From: Nageia nagi
Lineage: Eukaryota; Pinophyta
Assembly: GCA_050084985.1 (NCBI GenBank)
Contig: JBITNC010000001.1
Span: 69,378,001-69,442,000, forward strand
Reading direction: 5' to 3'
Length of the DNA: 64,000 nucleotides
The notes beneath the pieces are model-generated. The model ran no database searches, had not been told where the DNA came from, and saw nothing but the letters and a program-made list of their open reading frames with translations. The position numbers and the translations under genes were made by a program. This document shows positions 13,909-25,712 of this stretch, piece after piece (the stretch's first letter is position 1; every line of letters starts with the position of its first letter).

Positions 13909-14571
13909 ATTGGCATTCTCATGTGGATTGCCTTGTCCCTTCCTAGACCATTCGAGTATTCAAACTTAAATAATAATAATGAAAAAGGTCTAAATTTTTT
14001 GGGCTTTTTAAAGTCAAAAATAAGTGAAGCATTACAATTTTTCCTCTTATAGAAGCATATAACATAATTGTATAATTATTATAACATGTAAAAGCCAAAA
14101 CAAAGCAATAGGGACCCATTTTTTTAGAAGTAGGGTAATGCTGTCAAAATATTATGAGCTCATACCTTTTATTGTTTTATGCTAGCTTAAATTTAATACA
14201 TGTCATACATAGATGCTTTGATGTTATTGTCTTTTGCATGTGTGTAGGATTTACAGGTTGTCCATATCAAGGAGAGAAGCAAGCAAATCAAAAACAATGA
14301 AGATCTAATACTCTCATTTTGGAAAATGGCATTTGTAAAAGTCCCTTACAAGGGTAAATTGTAGTTTAAGCTAAAAATCAATATCTATTTACAATTACAA
14401 CATTTCTACCTATTTTACATACTTTGAAGTTCAGTGAAAATCTAAGAATAATTCTATTTTATGTTATTCTACATTCTAGCTCTATTTTCACTGCAACAGT
14501 ATGGAATCTCTTTATAATTTTTTTTGTTGGTTGAGATATTAACTATTATAGCTTATTTTGTGATTATATGT

Positions 14572-14770
14572 TTGCATATAATAATGGTGCATGTACCTCA
14601 TGATGATGTAAGCATATCTTACTATGATCTTATGTGTTGCATCTAAGAATAAGGCATGTACCTCATGATGATGTTGACATACTTTGTTTTAATCCTATAT
14701 GTATGTATATAAGAATGAAACATTAAGTATTGTTGTATTTGGTGTTCCTAATATGATGTAATCACATTAT
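14572..14770 (+). repeat. Degenerate tandem repeat of about 65 bp
   Basis: Units start near 14572, 14637 and, much more diverged, about 14702. The first two share gcatgtacctcatgatgatgt. The third is only weakly alike. Confidence 0.6.
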
Positions 14771-15135
14771 ATTTATTTCATCCTTTCTCTTTCATGCTAT
14801 ATCATTTATGATGAAATGAATTGTTATGATGATTTACTCTCACTATCACTACTATATCTTTCATGAGTTTACCATCACATATATGCTAGAAGTTTGGCAC
14901 TTTTATATCTCTTACCTTTCAAATTTTTCTTTTTTCTTGGTTGATTCTACTACATGAAAGCCATTATATCTCACAAATAAGTAAAAAAGAGGGCAATATA
15001 CATCATCAAATCCTTGATGATTTAGACAACTAAATCAGGAAAGTATCATACTTTTCTTCTCTTTACCTTTACTTTCTTTGAAAGCATAACATCATTTCAA
15101 GATTCAATTTCATTATACTTACAAAAGAGGAAATT

Positions 15136-17107
15136 TGTTAATGCCTAAAAATGGTCCCCTTAACATGATCCCACTTATATGTAACTATTAATTGGTATAG
15201 CATAACCTCAAGGGTTTGATCTAGCCATGTTATTCACTTTCCACAATAGTAGGTTCCTTTAAAGAGTAGAAGGTGGTGGGGATGCGCTCATGTTCATTTT
15301 CTACTCAATCTTTGGTTTATAGGTTAGTTCCTATCTATGTTTAAGGTTAAAAGTAATAGGAAAGGAATAAAAATATGAAGAGTTACAAGAAAGAGATAAA
15401 TAAATAAACAACTAAAATAAAAAATTTACAACCTAGGCATTGTAGCATAAGTAGCAATCCATAGCTAAGATTAAAAATAGCAGACTATCTTGCACTTAGG
15501 GTATTGCAGTCATAATACATAGCCATAATTTGAAGAAAAAATTCCACATATAACATTCACAAAAGTAATAATAGCCACTTTTTTGCAAGAGGGCAAAGTA
15601 TTATCTATTTGTATTATCATATGTAAATTGCTTTTACAAATTAGAGCAAATTTGCTAGAATGTTCAACCTTCTTAATTTCTAAAAACTAGCTATTTGTAC
15701 AACATGCCCCCTCTTTGGGTGGTTGAATCTTATTAATGTACATAACTACTAGCATTGAATGAAACAACTATAATAGCACTATTTATATAAATTTTACAAC
15801 TATGCTAGATTATATAATGAACAAGTACTAATCAACATCAACTATCTGAACTATATAGGGATTTGTAACTTTTGGTCAATAATGTCCACAAAGCTGCAAT
15901 CCTTCTAACATGTTGTTGATTGCTCTTTTCTTAGCCCTATAGCTGATTGAATATAACACTATTATTGATTGAAAGTAGTACTATAGCTGATTGAGCATTA
16001 TTTGATTACACATTGATTGGTACAATTAGCCTGCATCTGCTTCTCTGCAATCATTATGATCTCTACTATGGATGTCAACAATCAAAGTAATGATGGTTGG
16101 TAGATATTATGTTTGCTTGGATCAAGAATAATTACCACTATTATGTGGAAATGAGTTGGTGTTAACACATTCATAGGGCCTCGAGGGTAAAACACTTAAT
16201 ATGATTAAGACCCATTAATATGCACTACTCTTTTACTTGCTTAGTGAGTTCTATGTTCTTCTTGTAGGCTCTATTGATGATCTGGTTCTTTCAAGACTCA
16301 CTTATTTTTACCAAAATTTATGATTTTACCCTTCAAAATCCTTAATTACTATTTATATTTTAATTTGATTAAGACCCATTAATTTTAGCCAAAAATCATG
16401 ATGTCATCTTTGAAAATCCCTAGGCTCTGTTGATGATCTGGTTCTTTTAGGATCTATTGATTTTCATTAAAAATTGTAACATGACCTTCTAAAATCACTA
16501 GGCTATATTTATGTTCTTAAAAATTCTTCACCCACCATTCCTTATTCTGGGACCCATTGATTTTGATCAAAAACTATGACATCATCCTTCAAAATCCTCG
16601 AGCACTATTGATATTCTTCAAAAATAAAACTTTGAATATGTACAAGTTTTGGACATTTGTGCCACCAATTCTTAAGGACTATAAGGTAATAAATATGAGT
16701 CTAAAAAATTTTACATCCATGACTTCTTGAGTATACTTGGAAAAGATGACATGATTCCTAGGGACTCTCAACTCCTGGTTACTAAAGAATAAAAGAATAC
16801 AAAATTGACACAAGTCTCATTGACATAACTCTTGGGTAACCTTATTTACATAATTCCCAAGTACTAAAGAATGAAAAAACTCTTGGGTCACTTTATTTAC
16901 TAAAAAAATGACTCTTGATAGTGTAAATAAAAGTAATTAAAAAAGGGGAAGAATTTATACAACAATCTTATAAAGTCGTGAAGATCCTAAAAGAATAGTG
17001 TTCCCCTCGAGTACTCTTATATACATATCGGTACTAAAGAATGAAATAATGAAGAATGAAGAATATTAGTATTACCCAAATTTTAAGTGTTATTTGAGAG
17101 GAATACA
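15136..17107 (-). repeat. Element A LTR (3' LTR, left in window)
   Basis: Aligns along its length with 38272-40250. Shared landmarks include ttggtatagcataacctcaagggttt, the blocks around gattatatagtgaacaagt, and the end phrase tacccaaattttaagtgttatt. It starts TGTTAATGCC and ends near GAATACA. Differences are numerous, so the insertion is old. Its inner (right) edge should carry a polypurine tract on the minus strand, but only a degenerate pyrimidine-rich stretch is visible. Confidence 0.75.
16294..16625 (+). repeat. Four degenerate sub-repeats of about 80-100 bp within the element A LTR
   Basis: Units begin near 16294, 16372, 16450 and 16549, each with a version of gacccattgattttnnncaaaaa, then atgatgtcatccttcaaaatcc, then ctctattgatgatctgg. 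The same series occurs in the other LTR at about 39425-39750, so it predates insertion. Confidence 0.7.
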
Positions 17108-19850
17108 ATCTTTTAGTGGATCTTTCAAGTCTCCTTCTACTAGAGAAAAGAACTCATCAATTGCTACTCCTAGTAGCTTTCCTAGAAGTGGACCTAGTTG
17201 CAGTCTCAATTGCTACCATCATGTATAGAGGGAGGAATGCCTACATCCTTTTATTTAGTTCACTCAATTCTTTGTAATCAAGTTACAATAGGATGAGGGA
17301 TACCTTAATCTTCTTAGTATCTACTCTAAACCCTTCCAAGACACTATTTAGCCTTCTAGCATGTAAAACTTTTACAATAGCTTCTTGAGCCAACTCATTT
17401 ATTTGCTATAGATCTGATATTTATGTCTCAAAAAAAGATTGCTCCAAAATTGAATGGTATTGGCTACCCAATTAGCAACACTACCCTATACATTCTATTC
17501 TTTCCATATCTTGGGAGCTTTTATTTCAACTAAAGAATATAATAATTTGTTAACAAATTCCAACTCTGTTATGAGCTGGTGTTTATTTATGTTCATATTG
17601 AATGCTAGACTCTGGAGATCATAAATTTCTTAGATTATTTTTTTATAGGACTATTTTGTCTTGGAGGAGATTGTGGTAAACTCCTTTTTAGTCACTATCC
17701 TTAATCAGACTTGCATTCTTTCTAAAACTTTTCTAGGTATATCTAGAGCTAGCTTATGAATAGCACTTTGAGCATGAAATTCTTTAATGGCTTATATAGC
17801 TTCCTCCTTGAGTAGATACAAGTGAGATAATGTTATCATTATATCACCAACTTTTTCTAATAAAAATTTTCTAAAATTCTTCATTAGCAGTAATAGCTTT
17901 ACATTATCTTCTAATAGAACCTTATTTGCTACACTGACTATCTACATCTTGGTCTTAATCTATTTTATCTTTTTGAGCATCCACAAATATAGCCTGAGCT
18001 TTGAGCTCCTCTATTACTTGGTTTGCAATGTCTAACTTAGCTCTTGATGTTACCATGCTCTTACCAAATTTAGTTTCTATTTGTCAAGTTTTATAATCAA
18101 ATCTTTATTCTTATTTTGCAACCTAGCTATTGTTTTATCTTTAAGGGAGCAATCCTTCTTATATTGATCAATTTTTTTATTTAATTTCTCTATGTTAGTC
18201 TCCATTGACTAGAGACTCTTTTCAGCTACCATTTAAGTGCTCACCAAAAATTTGAACTAATCAATAGTTGGTGTACTCTGCATATTTATATTTATTATAG
18301 CTATGGGAGTTAGTTTCAAATTCCCTTCTTTGAAAGGTATTTGAGCAATTTTCATATCTTTCATCTCTGTTAGTTTACTCAAAATTCTCAACTATTGCTT
18401 AGGGATCATAGAAGATTTATTTATAAAAGTTTCCCAACCAATGGGATTTATAATTTGTGTAGAAAAAATAGACTTTATTTCCTCTTATGATTTAATAGGA
18501 ATAAAATAATGAGTGGGAATTATTTCACCTATAATAGGTATCTTAGCTTGTTGAGTTGGTTGGGACTACTGGGGAGGAGTGAATTATTGGGCTTCTAATT
18601 TAGGTTTGGCCTTTTCAATTACCTCACCTTATTTGTTAGGCTTATCCATTGGGCCCAAGTCCTTTCTAAATTCATCATCATCATCTTTATCATCTCTCAA
18701 TCCTCATCTAGGTGCCCCTTTTACTATCTTTCCAGCCTTAGGTATACTTTCTTTACTTTGTTGCATATAGCTTTGTTCCTCTATTGGGGTTTCTTCTTGC
18801 TATTGTTCCTAGGCTTGTCTTGCACCACCAGCTTCTATATCTTGTGGCTCTTTAAACTTTTCAAGATCAAAAACTTTTACTTCTTGTATGACCACCTTTG
18901 GAACTTCTTCCATTGCCTTTGAAGATGAAGGTATAGTCATTTATGACTATAACCTTGCTATACTTTTCTTGGGCCTTTTAATGGGCTTTTGCTCCTTCTC
19001 TGCTATTTTCTCTCTTTAAGCAAGAGTTTGAATTTTTCTTTTCTTCTTGGGAGAAGGTTCCCAAGAAGAAGTGGTGGTGTTTGAATGATCTTCTTGTCCC
19101 TTCTTTGGGACTTGAACCATGCTAGATGTTTGCTTCACTTGCACTATCTTCTCCTCTATAGTAGGATTCCTACAAAATTGAGGAGGAAGAGGTTGTCCCA
19201 ACTCTAGCAAAGGATCTTTATAATACTCTACCTCTCAATATTTATCATATTTGAACTTTTCAAATAATTCACCTTCAATGTGATGAATTTTTGTGATGTA
19301 TTTAAATCTAAATTTTATGAAATAATGAATTTTATTAGTACCCCACCTAAGATATGCTAATTGGGTGAGGACCTTTGGGTTGAGGATAAAATCTTGCCTC
19401 TTATTCTCCTAGTTTCTATACTTTCTTATTCCTTCTAGAGCCATCCAAGCTTTATTTAAAGGTACAAATTCAAAATTTGGATACAATTTTGCCTATTGAT
19501 TTCTATTGAATATAATTCGGGGGTAACATACTTGGGCAACAAGAATGGTTTTTCAAAATACCCATACCTTATTATTATGGTGTGGTCTCTTAAGAAGTAC
19601 TAATCATTAATTTTATTCCCACCTTGTAGCTCCTTCATTATGCTCTTATGTAGCCTACTGGGGAGTTTTCTAGTTAAAATTTTCACTATGATTGCATAGA
19701 ACTTGTCCATAAACTTATAGTAGGATCCATGTAACTTGGTCAAAACTAGCACCATCAAGTCAATTGGCACTATCATAGCATTGAAACTAGTTAGCTCAAT
19801 TGGAAGCCTCACCTATATAAGTTTATCCAAATTTTGATGGACAAAAAGCC
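17108..19850 (-). pseudogene. Element A extra ORF downstream of integrase, decayed
   Basis: Minus-strand reading after integrase continues through RLPIELTSFNAM, as in an integrase tail, then HTIIIRYGYFEKP at about 19560-19600. A Pro/Lys-rich block follows (open piece 19016-19210 with SSWEPSPKKKRKIQ, like a nuclear-localisation signal). Next comes a coiled-coil-like block at about 18250-17950 (METNIEKLNKKIDQYKKDC, then LQNKNKDLIIKLDK). It ends near the LTR. The order of parts matches the decayed plus-strand ORF at 1150-5290. The protein family is not recognised. Stops are frequent. Confidence 0.45.
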
Positions 19851-19859
19851 ACCAAAGTT

Positions 19860-20645
19860 AGAAAGAATATCTAAAATTTGATTTTTCTATTTTGAATAAA
19901 CATCTCTTAATGATGTGGGTTAGATTTTTGTTAGTTGATTCAGCTAACCTGTTACCCTATGGGTAATAGTTTGAAGAGAATAACTAGTAGATTCCATACT
20001 AAGCTACAAAGCTTGATAAATTACCTTTGATAAATGTTAGACCATTATCTAATGTTATAGTTTATGGGATTCCAAAGTAGGTGATTGTCCTTTTGATCAT
20101 TTCTATCATACCTTCTTCATCTACATTTTTGCATGGCACAGCCTCTAACCATCTAGTGAAGTAGTCTATTATAGGCAAAATAAATTTGTGGCCTACCAAG
20201 GAATTAGGTTTTATGACACTAATAGTCCATATCCCACTATTAAAAAGGCTCTTCAACTATCATAGGTTTGAGAGGCATGATAGCTTATCTTTTCTTTCCC
20301 ATAAATTTGTTGCACTTATCACATTCTTGTGCAATCTTAAATGAATCTTGAAATATAGTCAGATAATAATATCCTACTTGTAATACCTTTGCTACTATAT
20401 TTGGTCTACTATAATGCCCACTAGAGAATTTGTAATGAAATTCATGTAATATTATTTTGGATTCATCTTCAATCATGCATCTAAGAAGGGTTTGATCAAA
20501 AAACTTTCTATACAAGTAGTCATTTATCATAACAAATTAAGGCATGCAACCTAAACCTCCTTTTTTAAATCTATCTAGAGCTTTAGGGCACTTACCCATT
20601 TAAAAATAAATAATAATTTGCTTAATCCAATCACTTTCTTGATTA
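19860..20645 (-). pseudogene. Element A integrase, decayed
   Basis: The zinc-binding HHCC part is at about 20470-20290 (LHEFHYKFSSGHY ... CDKCNKF, giving two His and two Cys). The core follows in 20256-20062: WTISVIKPNS, then GHKFILPIIDYFTRWLEAV. The first catalytic Asp, expected near the WTISVI segment, is replaced. Near 19935-19960 the minus strand reads YYP, stop, GNRLAESTNKNL, where the family has Gln at the stop and Glu as the third catalytic residue (AES). The TAG for CAG change fits decay of a methylated CHG site. It is inactive. Confidence 0.8.
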
Positions 20646-20650
20646 AGTTA

Positions 20651-21230
20651 TTATTCATCCTCTAGAAGAGTAATCATATGTGAAGCTTCGGCCATAGTCT
20701 CACATATAGCCCTACCTCTAATCAACTTGGTTGGCTTGATCTCTACATCATATTCCATTATCTGAGTAATCCAACCAGCTCTTCCTTCACCTAGATCTCC
20801 TTGTATAATATAATGTTTTACATCTAAATGAATAGTATATACAAAGATTCTATTCTGGGAGATACAATGCTTGAACTTTTTAAATTTTTTCATAATGGAA
20901 AACACTTGCTTTTCAATAAATGAGTACCTTTGTTGGTGTTGATGTAGTGTCTGACTATGAAAGGCAATTGGGTGTTCCTCATTATTATCATCCTTCTATG
21001 CAAAAATTATAGCAATGCTCCTATCCACTCCATGTCCATACATGATGAAATATTTTAACGTATCAAGGTTTTTAAGCATAGGAGCTTTTGTTATAGCCTT
21101 TTTTATCTCTTTGAAGGCTACTTTTGCTTCACAAGACCAGGAAAATATAGCATCTTTCTTTAGGATTGAAGTGATTGGAGACACAATTTTTGAAAAATTA
21201 TTAATAAATTTCCTAACAAAATTAATTTGA
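20651..21230 (-). pseudogene. Element A RT-linked RNase H, decayed
   Basis: Two open pieces carry the tether and RNase H that follow gypsy RT: 21184-20996 (FSWSCEAKVAFKEIKKAITKAP, then FIMYGHGVDRSIAIIFA) and 20905-20651 (YTIHLDVKHYIIQGDLGEGRAGWI, then EYDVEIKP). The usual opening Asp of the YxDAS-like motif is not visible, and the frame is broken between the pieces. It lies directly between RT and integrase, with no second RNase H in that gap. Confidence 0.7.
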
Positions 21231-21289
21231 CCAAGGAATGATTATAATGCCTTCTTGTTAAAGGGGAGTGGCAATGCCTCTATAGCTTT

Positions 21290-22092
21290 TACTCTATTTG
21301 GATCAATTGCTAACCCTCTTTTGAGACAATGTGGCCAAGTAGCTTTCCTTAGTTGACCATAAAAACTAACTTTTTTGGGTTGATTAAAATGCCAAAATTC
21401 ATGCATTTTTCAAATACTAATATTATATGTTTTAAGTGATCACATCTAATTCTAGAGAAGATAGTAATATCATATAGATAAATCAATATGATCTTGTTTA
21501 TTAGCTCAACAAATGCATGATCCATGGCTCTTTGAAAAGTAGCTCCTACATTGGAAATACCAAATGGAATCTTTTGAAAAGAAAATGTGCCCCATTTATT
21601 CATAAATGCTATCTTGAACTGATCTTCATCCTTCACCCAAATCTGATTAAATCCTGAGTAACCATCTATTATTGAAAAATAACAAGCTTCAACTACTATG
21701 TGCAAGATCTATTCCATATATGGGAGAGGATAATTATCTTTCAAGGACACTTTATTCAAATTTCTTTCTTTAAGGAACTAAATTTTCAACCCAAGAAGAA
21801 TCCTTAATAGAATAAATAATTTTTGAATCAAGGAGTTTGATCAACTTCTATTTCATAGCTTCTTCTATTTTTTGGATTTATAGGTTTCTAATTTTTCCTA
21901 TATGGTTTAGCATCTAGCTCAAGTTCAATTATGTGTTGCATGATATATGTCTTAAGATCATCATAATTCCAAGCAATCACTTGGGAAAACTTATGATAAA
22001 TCTAAGACATAGCAATCTTTTCTTTACCAAAACATTCTAAACCAAGTTTTATGAATTTATTGGGCTTTACCTCTAACTCAACATAATACTCT
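21290..22092 (-). pseudogene. Element A reverse transcriptase, decayed
   Basis: The open piece 21705-21349 holds RT motifs: SIIDGYSGFNQI (catalytic Asp at residue 14), then FQKIPFGISNVGATFQRAM, then IYLYDITIFS at residues 75-84. There the YxDD box has become YLYD, losing one catalytic Asp. The RT N-terminus is readable upstream to 22092 (QVIAWNYDDL and DSSWVENLVP). It ends where element B inserted, and the frame resumes beyond B at 34902. It cannot be active. Confidence 0.85.
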
Positions 22093-22369
22093 TGTTGGAA
22101 GTATTTCTAACATGATTCCTAAGTTAGTTTAGGATTAATTAATTAGGAATAAATTATTTTCCTAAGTATCTAGGTCTAAGTATTTATTAGTTTATTGTTA
22201 TAACAAGTAATTTGTCATGTAGTGATCTAAGGGTGATACGTATAGTGTGACTTTTTTTATGGTCATGAGAATATTATTCTCAACTTCTTATCTTGTCTTG
22301 TAATGGCTTTCTTAAGCCTATATATGTAACTCATTTTGATGAATAATATAGAACATTTTGGTTCTCTCA
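22093..22369 (+). repeat. Element B 5' LTR
   Basis: Starts TGTTGG and ends CTCA. It is near-identical to 34620-34901 except for a small indel region at about 22124-22135 and about three substitutions. TATATATG at 22319-22326 is a candidate TATA box about 45 bp before the end. Confidence 0.9.
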
Positions 22370-22371
22370 AA

Positions 22372-22383
22372 TGGTATCAGAGC
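22372..22383 (+). other. Element B primer-binding site
   Basis: TGGTATCAGAGC, two bases after the LTR end. This is the standard plant initiator-Met-tRNA primer match. Confidence 0.9.
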
Positions 22384-23807
22384 TGAATCAATCATAAGGT
22401 TAGAGTGGGTGAAGTCTTGAAGGATCTTATCAAGCTCCTCAAGGACTATCATCAGAATTATTGAGCTTGTGGATGCATTGCAAAGAATTTATCAAATTCT
22501 TGCAAGTGTGAGATCCAAAGCCTCTGGAAAAATTCTTGTTTCTATGGAAGCAAAGATAGTTGGGTGAAGTGTTTGCTATTTTGAATATTGAAAGAGAATC
22601 TAGAATAGACTAAACTTTTGCTTGGAGAAAAATTAGCAAATAGTTGCACAAGGTTTGAAGGAAACCCATGCCACTACTGATTTGTATTACTATTGCTTGT
22701 AGAGTCTTCTGGAATTTATCAAATTTTAGATCAATGGATTGTGAAGGTGCCAGGAAGAGGTGGCATGATTTGTCATTTGTGAAATGTGTAGAGCTAAGAT
22801 GTGACAAGAAAGTAGCAGACTAATTCTATAGAGAGAATGGTAACGTAATAGAGTCAAGCCAGCCTATATGGAAGGAGTCTATGCAATATAAAAGGAGGTG
22901 CTATGATTGTAGCAACCCATGAGAAGAAAAGACATGAGAATCCATGAAGAAGGTCATGAATTGGAAAAGTGTGGAGGTAAGAAGAAGCCATAGAGTCAAC
23001 AGATCCATGCTAAGGAATGTTGTGAGTGAGTGCGGCATGCTAGGAGTTTGAGCATCAGATTAGTGTCATGCTGGTGAAGAGAAGGCAGTGTATCTTTTAT
23101 CGTATGTTGCATTTGGAGAGGCAAGTAATCTACCTATTTGTAGACTAAGCCAAGTGTGAAACATGAAAATAATAAAAGACCACCACTTTCATACATCAGA
23201 GAAGGTGAATTTATCTGGGTATCAATTGAAGGAGATCATCTAGGAAAGTGAAGCTGCATAGTGCTGTGAGAAGAGAAGGTTGTGGTAGGGGAAGACTGAC
23301 ATTCAGAGTGGGAGTTCATTACCTCTGTGAAGAGTTGATCAACAAGTGTAACCTGCACCATCATTCTATAAAGAAACAAATTTGTTTTGAAGATATATCA
23401 CACCGATGTAAGACTATGTTGAAGAAGAGAAGTATAGAGGTGAGATGCCTGCAGGAAGCTGAAGTAGCCTATATACCATGGAATATATTAGCACAAACCT
23501 ATAAGTTGTGAGTAGTAAGGGAAGATATGTGTGGAATTGGAAGGCTACAAAAGCTAATTTAAAAATAATTACTTTGAGTTTATAAAGTTGGGAGCTGCCT
23601 ATTTGAAGTTTAGAATAATTTTGTTGTAAGAAGGTTGCTTTCATTTTTTGCCTGTTATTATTCGGCAACCTGTGCAAAAGCAAAGAGAGCAAGTGTTGTG
23701 AACTTAAAATGATGATTGAGAGTATTTTTTATGCATGAACCTGATATCCATATCAATGAGAATTTGATAAAGATTTGAAGCTGCTTGAACATTATGTGGA
23801 TTTATTA
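22384..23807 (+). other. Element B leader, non-coding
   Basis: About 1.4 kb between the primer site and the Gag-like frame. The first 230 bp are nearly identical to the leader of element C (24428-24660), for example gggtgaagtcttgaaggatc, as expected for packaging or dimerisation signals. The rest differs between B and C. Short open frames such as 23248-23511 show no family resemblance and I do not count them as genes. Confidence 0.6.
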
Positions 23808-24139
23808 ATGGAGATGGACACCGTGTTTGAAGATTTGGAGGTGCCCAAGTTTGATGGACAAAATTATGCTTGGTGGAGCATAATAATGAAGACCTTGCTC
23901 AAGGCTAAGGACTTTTGGAGCATTATAGAAGATGGGTATGATGAACCTCCATCTTGGAGGTCTCTTGAAGGAGAGGAGAAAAGAGAAAAGAAGGAAAAGC
24001 AATATCAACATTGCTTAGCTCTCATGGACTTAAGAAAAGGTATGAAAGAAAATGTTTTTCCTCTTATAGCAATTTGTAAATCAGCTTCTATTGCATGGAA
24101 GGTTTTGAAAGATGTTTTTGATGTTAATGAATATGAAGC
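23808..24139 (+). pseudogene. Element B ORF, segment 1: Gag-like N-terminus
   Basis: Likely start is the ATG at 23808 (MEMDTVFEDLEVPKFDGQNY). The ATG at 23775 is in frame but lies outside the part shared with C. The protein resembles the N-terminal Gag region of copia elements (UBN2/DUF4219 type): FDGQNYAWW, then DFWSIIEDGYDEPP, then ALMDLRKGM, then SIAWKVLKDVFD. The frame stops being element B at 24139, where C inserted with target duplication GAAGC. It resumes in phase at 27928. No zinc knuckle is seen in this part. Confidence 0.85.
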
Positions 24140-24413
24140 TATTGGAATTATACCCTACATATCCCTAAGTCCTAAGTTATTAGGATTAATTAATTAGGAC
24201 TAAAGTATTTTCCTAAGTATCTAGGTCTAAGTATTTTAGTTTATTGTTATAACAAGTAATTTGTCATGTAGTGATCTAAGGGTGATATGTATAGTGTGAG
24301 TTGTTCATGAGAATATTATTCTCAACTTATTATTTTTTCTTGTAATGGCTTTCTTAAGCCTATAAATATGTAACTCATTTTGATGAATATAGAAGAACAT
24401 TTTGGTTCTCTCA
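24140..24413 (+). repeat. Element C 5' LTR
   Basis: Matches 27649-27922 with about 8 differences in 274 bp. The terminal TG has become TA (G to A). TATAAATA at 24361-24368 is a clear TATA box. Confidence 0.92.
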
Positions 24414-24415
24414 AT

Positions 24416-24427
24416 TGGTATTAGAGC
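24416..24427 (+). other. Element C primer-binding site, one change
   Basis: TGGTATTAGAGC just after the LTR: the Met-tRNA primer site with one C to T change. Confidence 0.8.
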
Positions 24428-25712
24428 TGAATCAATCATAGGGTTAGAGTGGGTGAAGTCTTGAAGGATCTTATCAAGCTCCTCAAGGACTGTCATCAGA
24501 GTTATTGAGCTTGTGGATGCATTGCAAAGAATTTATCAAATTCTTGCAAGTGTGAGATCCAAAGCCTCTGGAAAAACTCTTGTTTCTATGGAAGCAAAGA
24601 TAGTTAGGTGAAGTATTTGCTATTTTGAAGATTGAAAGAGAATCTGGAATAGACTAAACATTTGCAAAATAGCTACGTGAGGTTTGAAGGAAACCCACGC
24701 ACAGCAGAAAAGAGGAGCATTGTGTTGAGCATGAAAGCCATATCTTTGGCAACCTAAAATTTGTTCAGATTCCACTCACGCATTTGGTGACCCATGCAGA
24801 GGAGACATTCACTAAGAAATAGTGAATTATTTGGTGGCCTGCATGTAGGAGACATTTGGTGGCTCATGTTTGGTGGTCTAAAGCTCGTGCAGAGGAGGAG
24901 ATATTTCATGCATGAAGCTTGTGCAGAGGAGGAGATGTATGAACTGATCTAGACCTACATGGAGGAGGTGCATGAAACTTACATGAAGCTTGCATGAGGA
25001 GACATGCATGAAGGTAGAGTGAAGGAGACATGCACAAAGGAGACATGCATGGAGAAGGCATGTGCTACAGTGATCGCATGAAGAGTCACACACTATGAGA
25101 GATCATTGGAGAAAGGTGCACTCGGCCAAAAGGGAGCATTGCTACAAGGAGTTCTTATCTTCCTGAATGAACGTTCTACTTTTGTCCAGTCTATTTTGTC
25201 CAAACCCCTCTCATACCCAATCATCCACATTCCAAATGCTCAAAAATACATACATTGGCTACTCGTTGGGAAAATTGTACTACATCACAACCGTATTTCT
25301 ATACACTCAACGGTATGGAATCTGTAAAAAAAAAACAATCTGGTTATTATTCCAAAGAAAGGAGTACACATGATAGTTGACAGTGGGATCAAACCAAAGC
25401 ATATGTCTCTGCTCTCTATTTGCAATGCCGTTGAAGTAAATTTTGGTTTGAATTATATAGCACTCTCCTAAAGTGCACACATGTTGTGCTCTAATTAAAA
25501 AAAAAAAAACATGCATGCATAGGATATATACCTAAGTGAATCTATCCAGCATACATAGCAGTAGAGGAACATGGAAGCTCTTAAAGAGAAGCTAACAAAG
25601 GTGCAAACCTTATTCCATAAAGGAATAGTATTTGAGATGTATTTTTTTTAATGATGTGTGTGATGTGGATTTATTGAAATCCCCATATATATAAAAAAAA
25701 AAAAGGAATAAG
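24428..25712 (+). other. Element C leader with imperfect repeats
   Basis: The first part matches the leader of B. About 24870-25060 holds imperfect short repeats around gtgcagaggaggagat and ggagacatgcatg. After 25140 the composition changes, and two A-runs occur (about 25327-25336 and 25498-25511). No gene is supported; the short frames at 25106-25373 have no family resemblance. Confidence 0.55.

Larger units (their letters stand above)
12811..15135. other. Intergenic or unassigned repeat DNA
   Basis: No supported gene. It contains two small tandem repeats (listed separately) and a short inverted repeat near 14431-14492 (CAGTGAAAAT and ATTTTCACTG arms about 40 bp apart). It forms the left flank of gypsy element A. 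Confidence 0.4.

Noticed and set aside
23248-23511. 87-codon open frame in the element B leader
   Set aside because: No family resemblance, not shared with the leader of C, and overlapped by an open frame on the other strand.
25140-25511. SINE or retroposed transcript in the element C leader ending in an A-run
   Set aside because: No target duplication or promoter boxes could be confirmed; kept only as an oddity.
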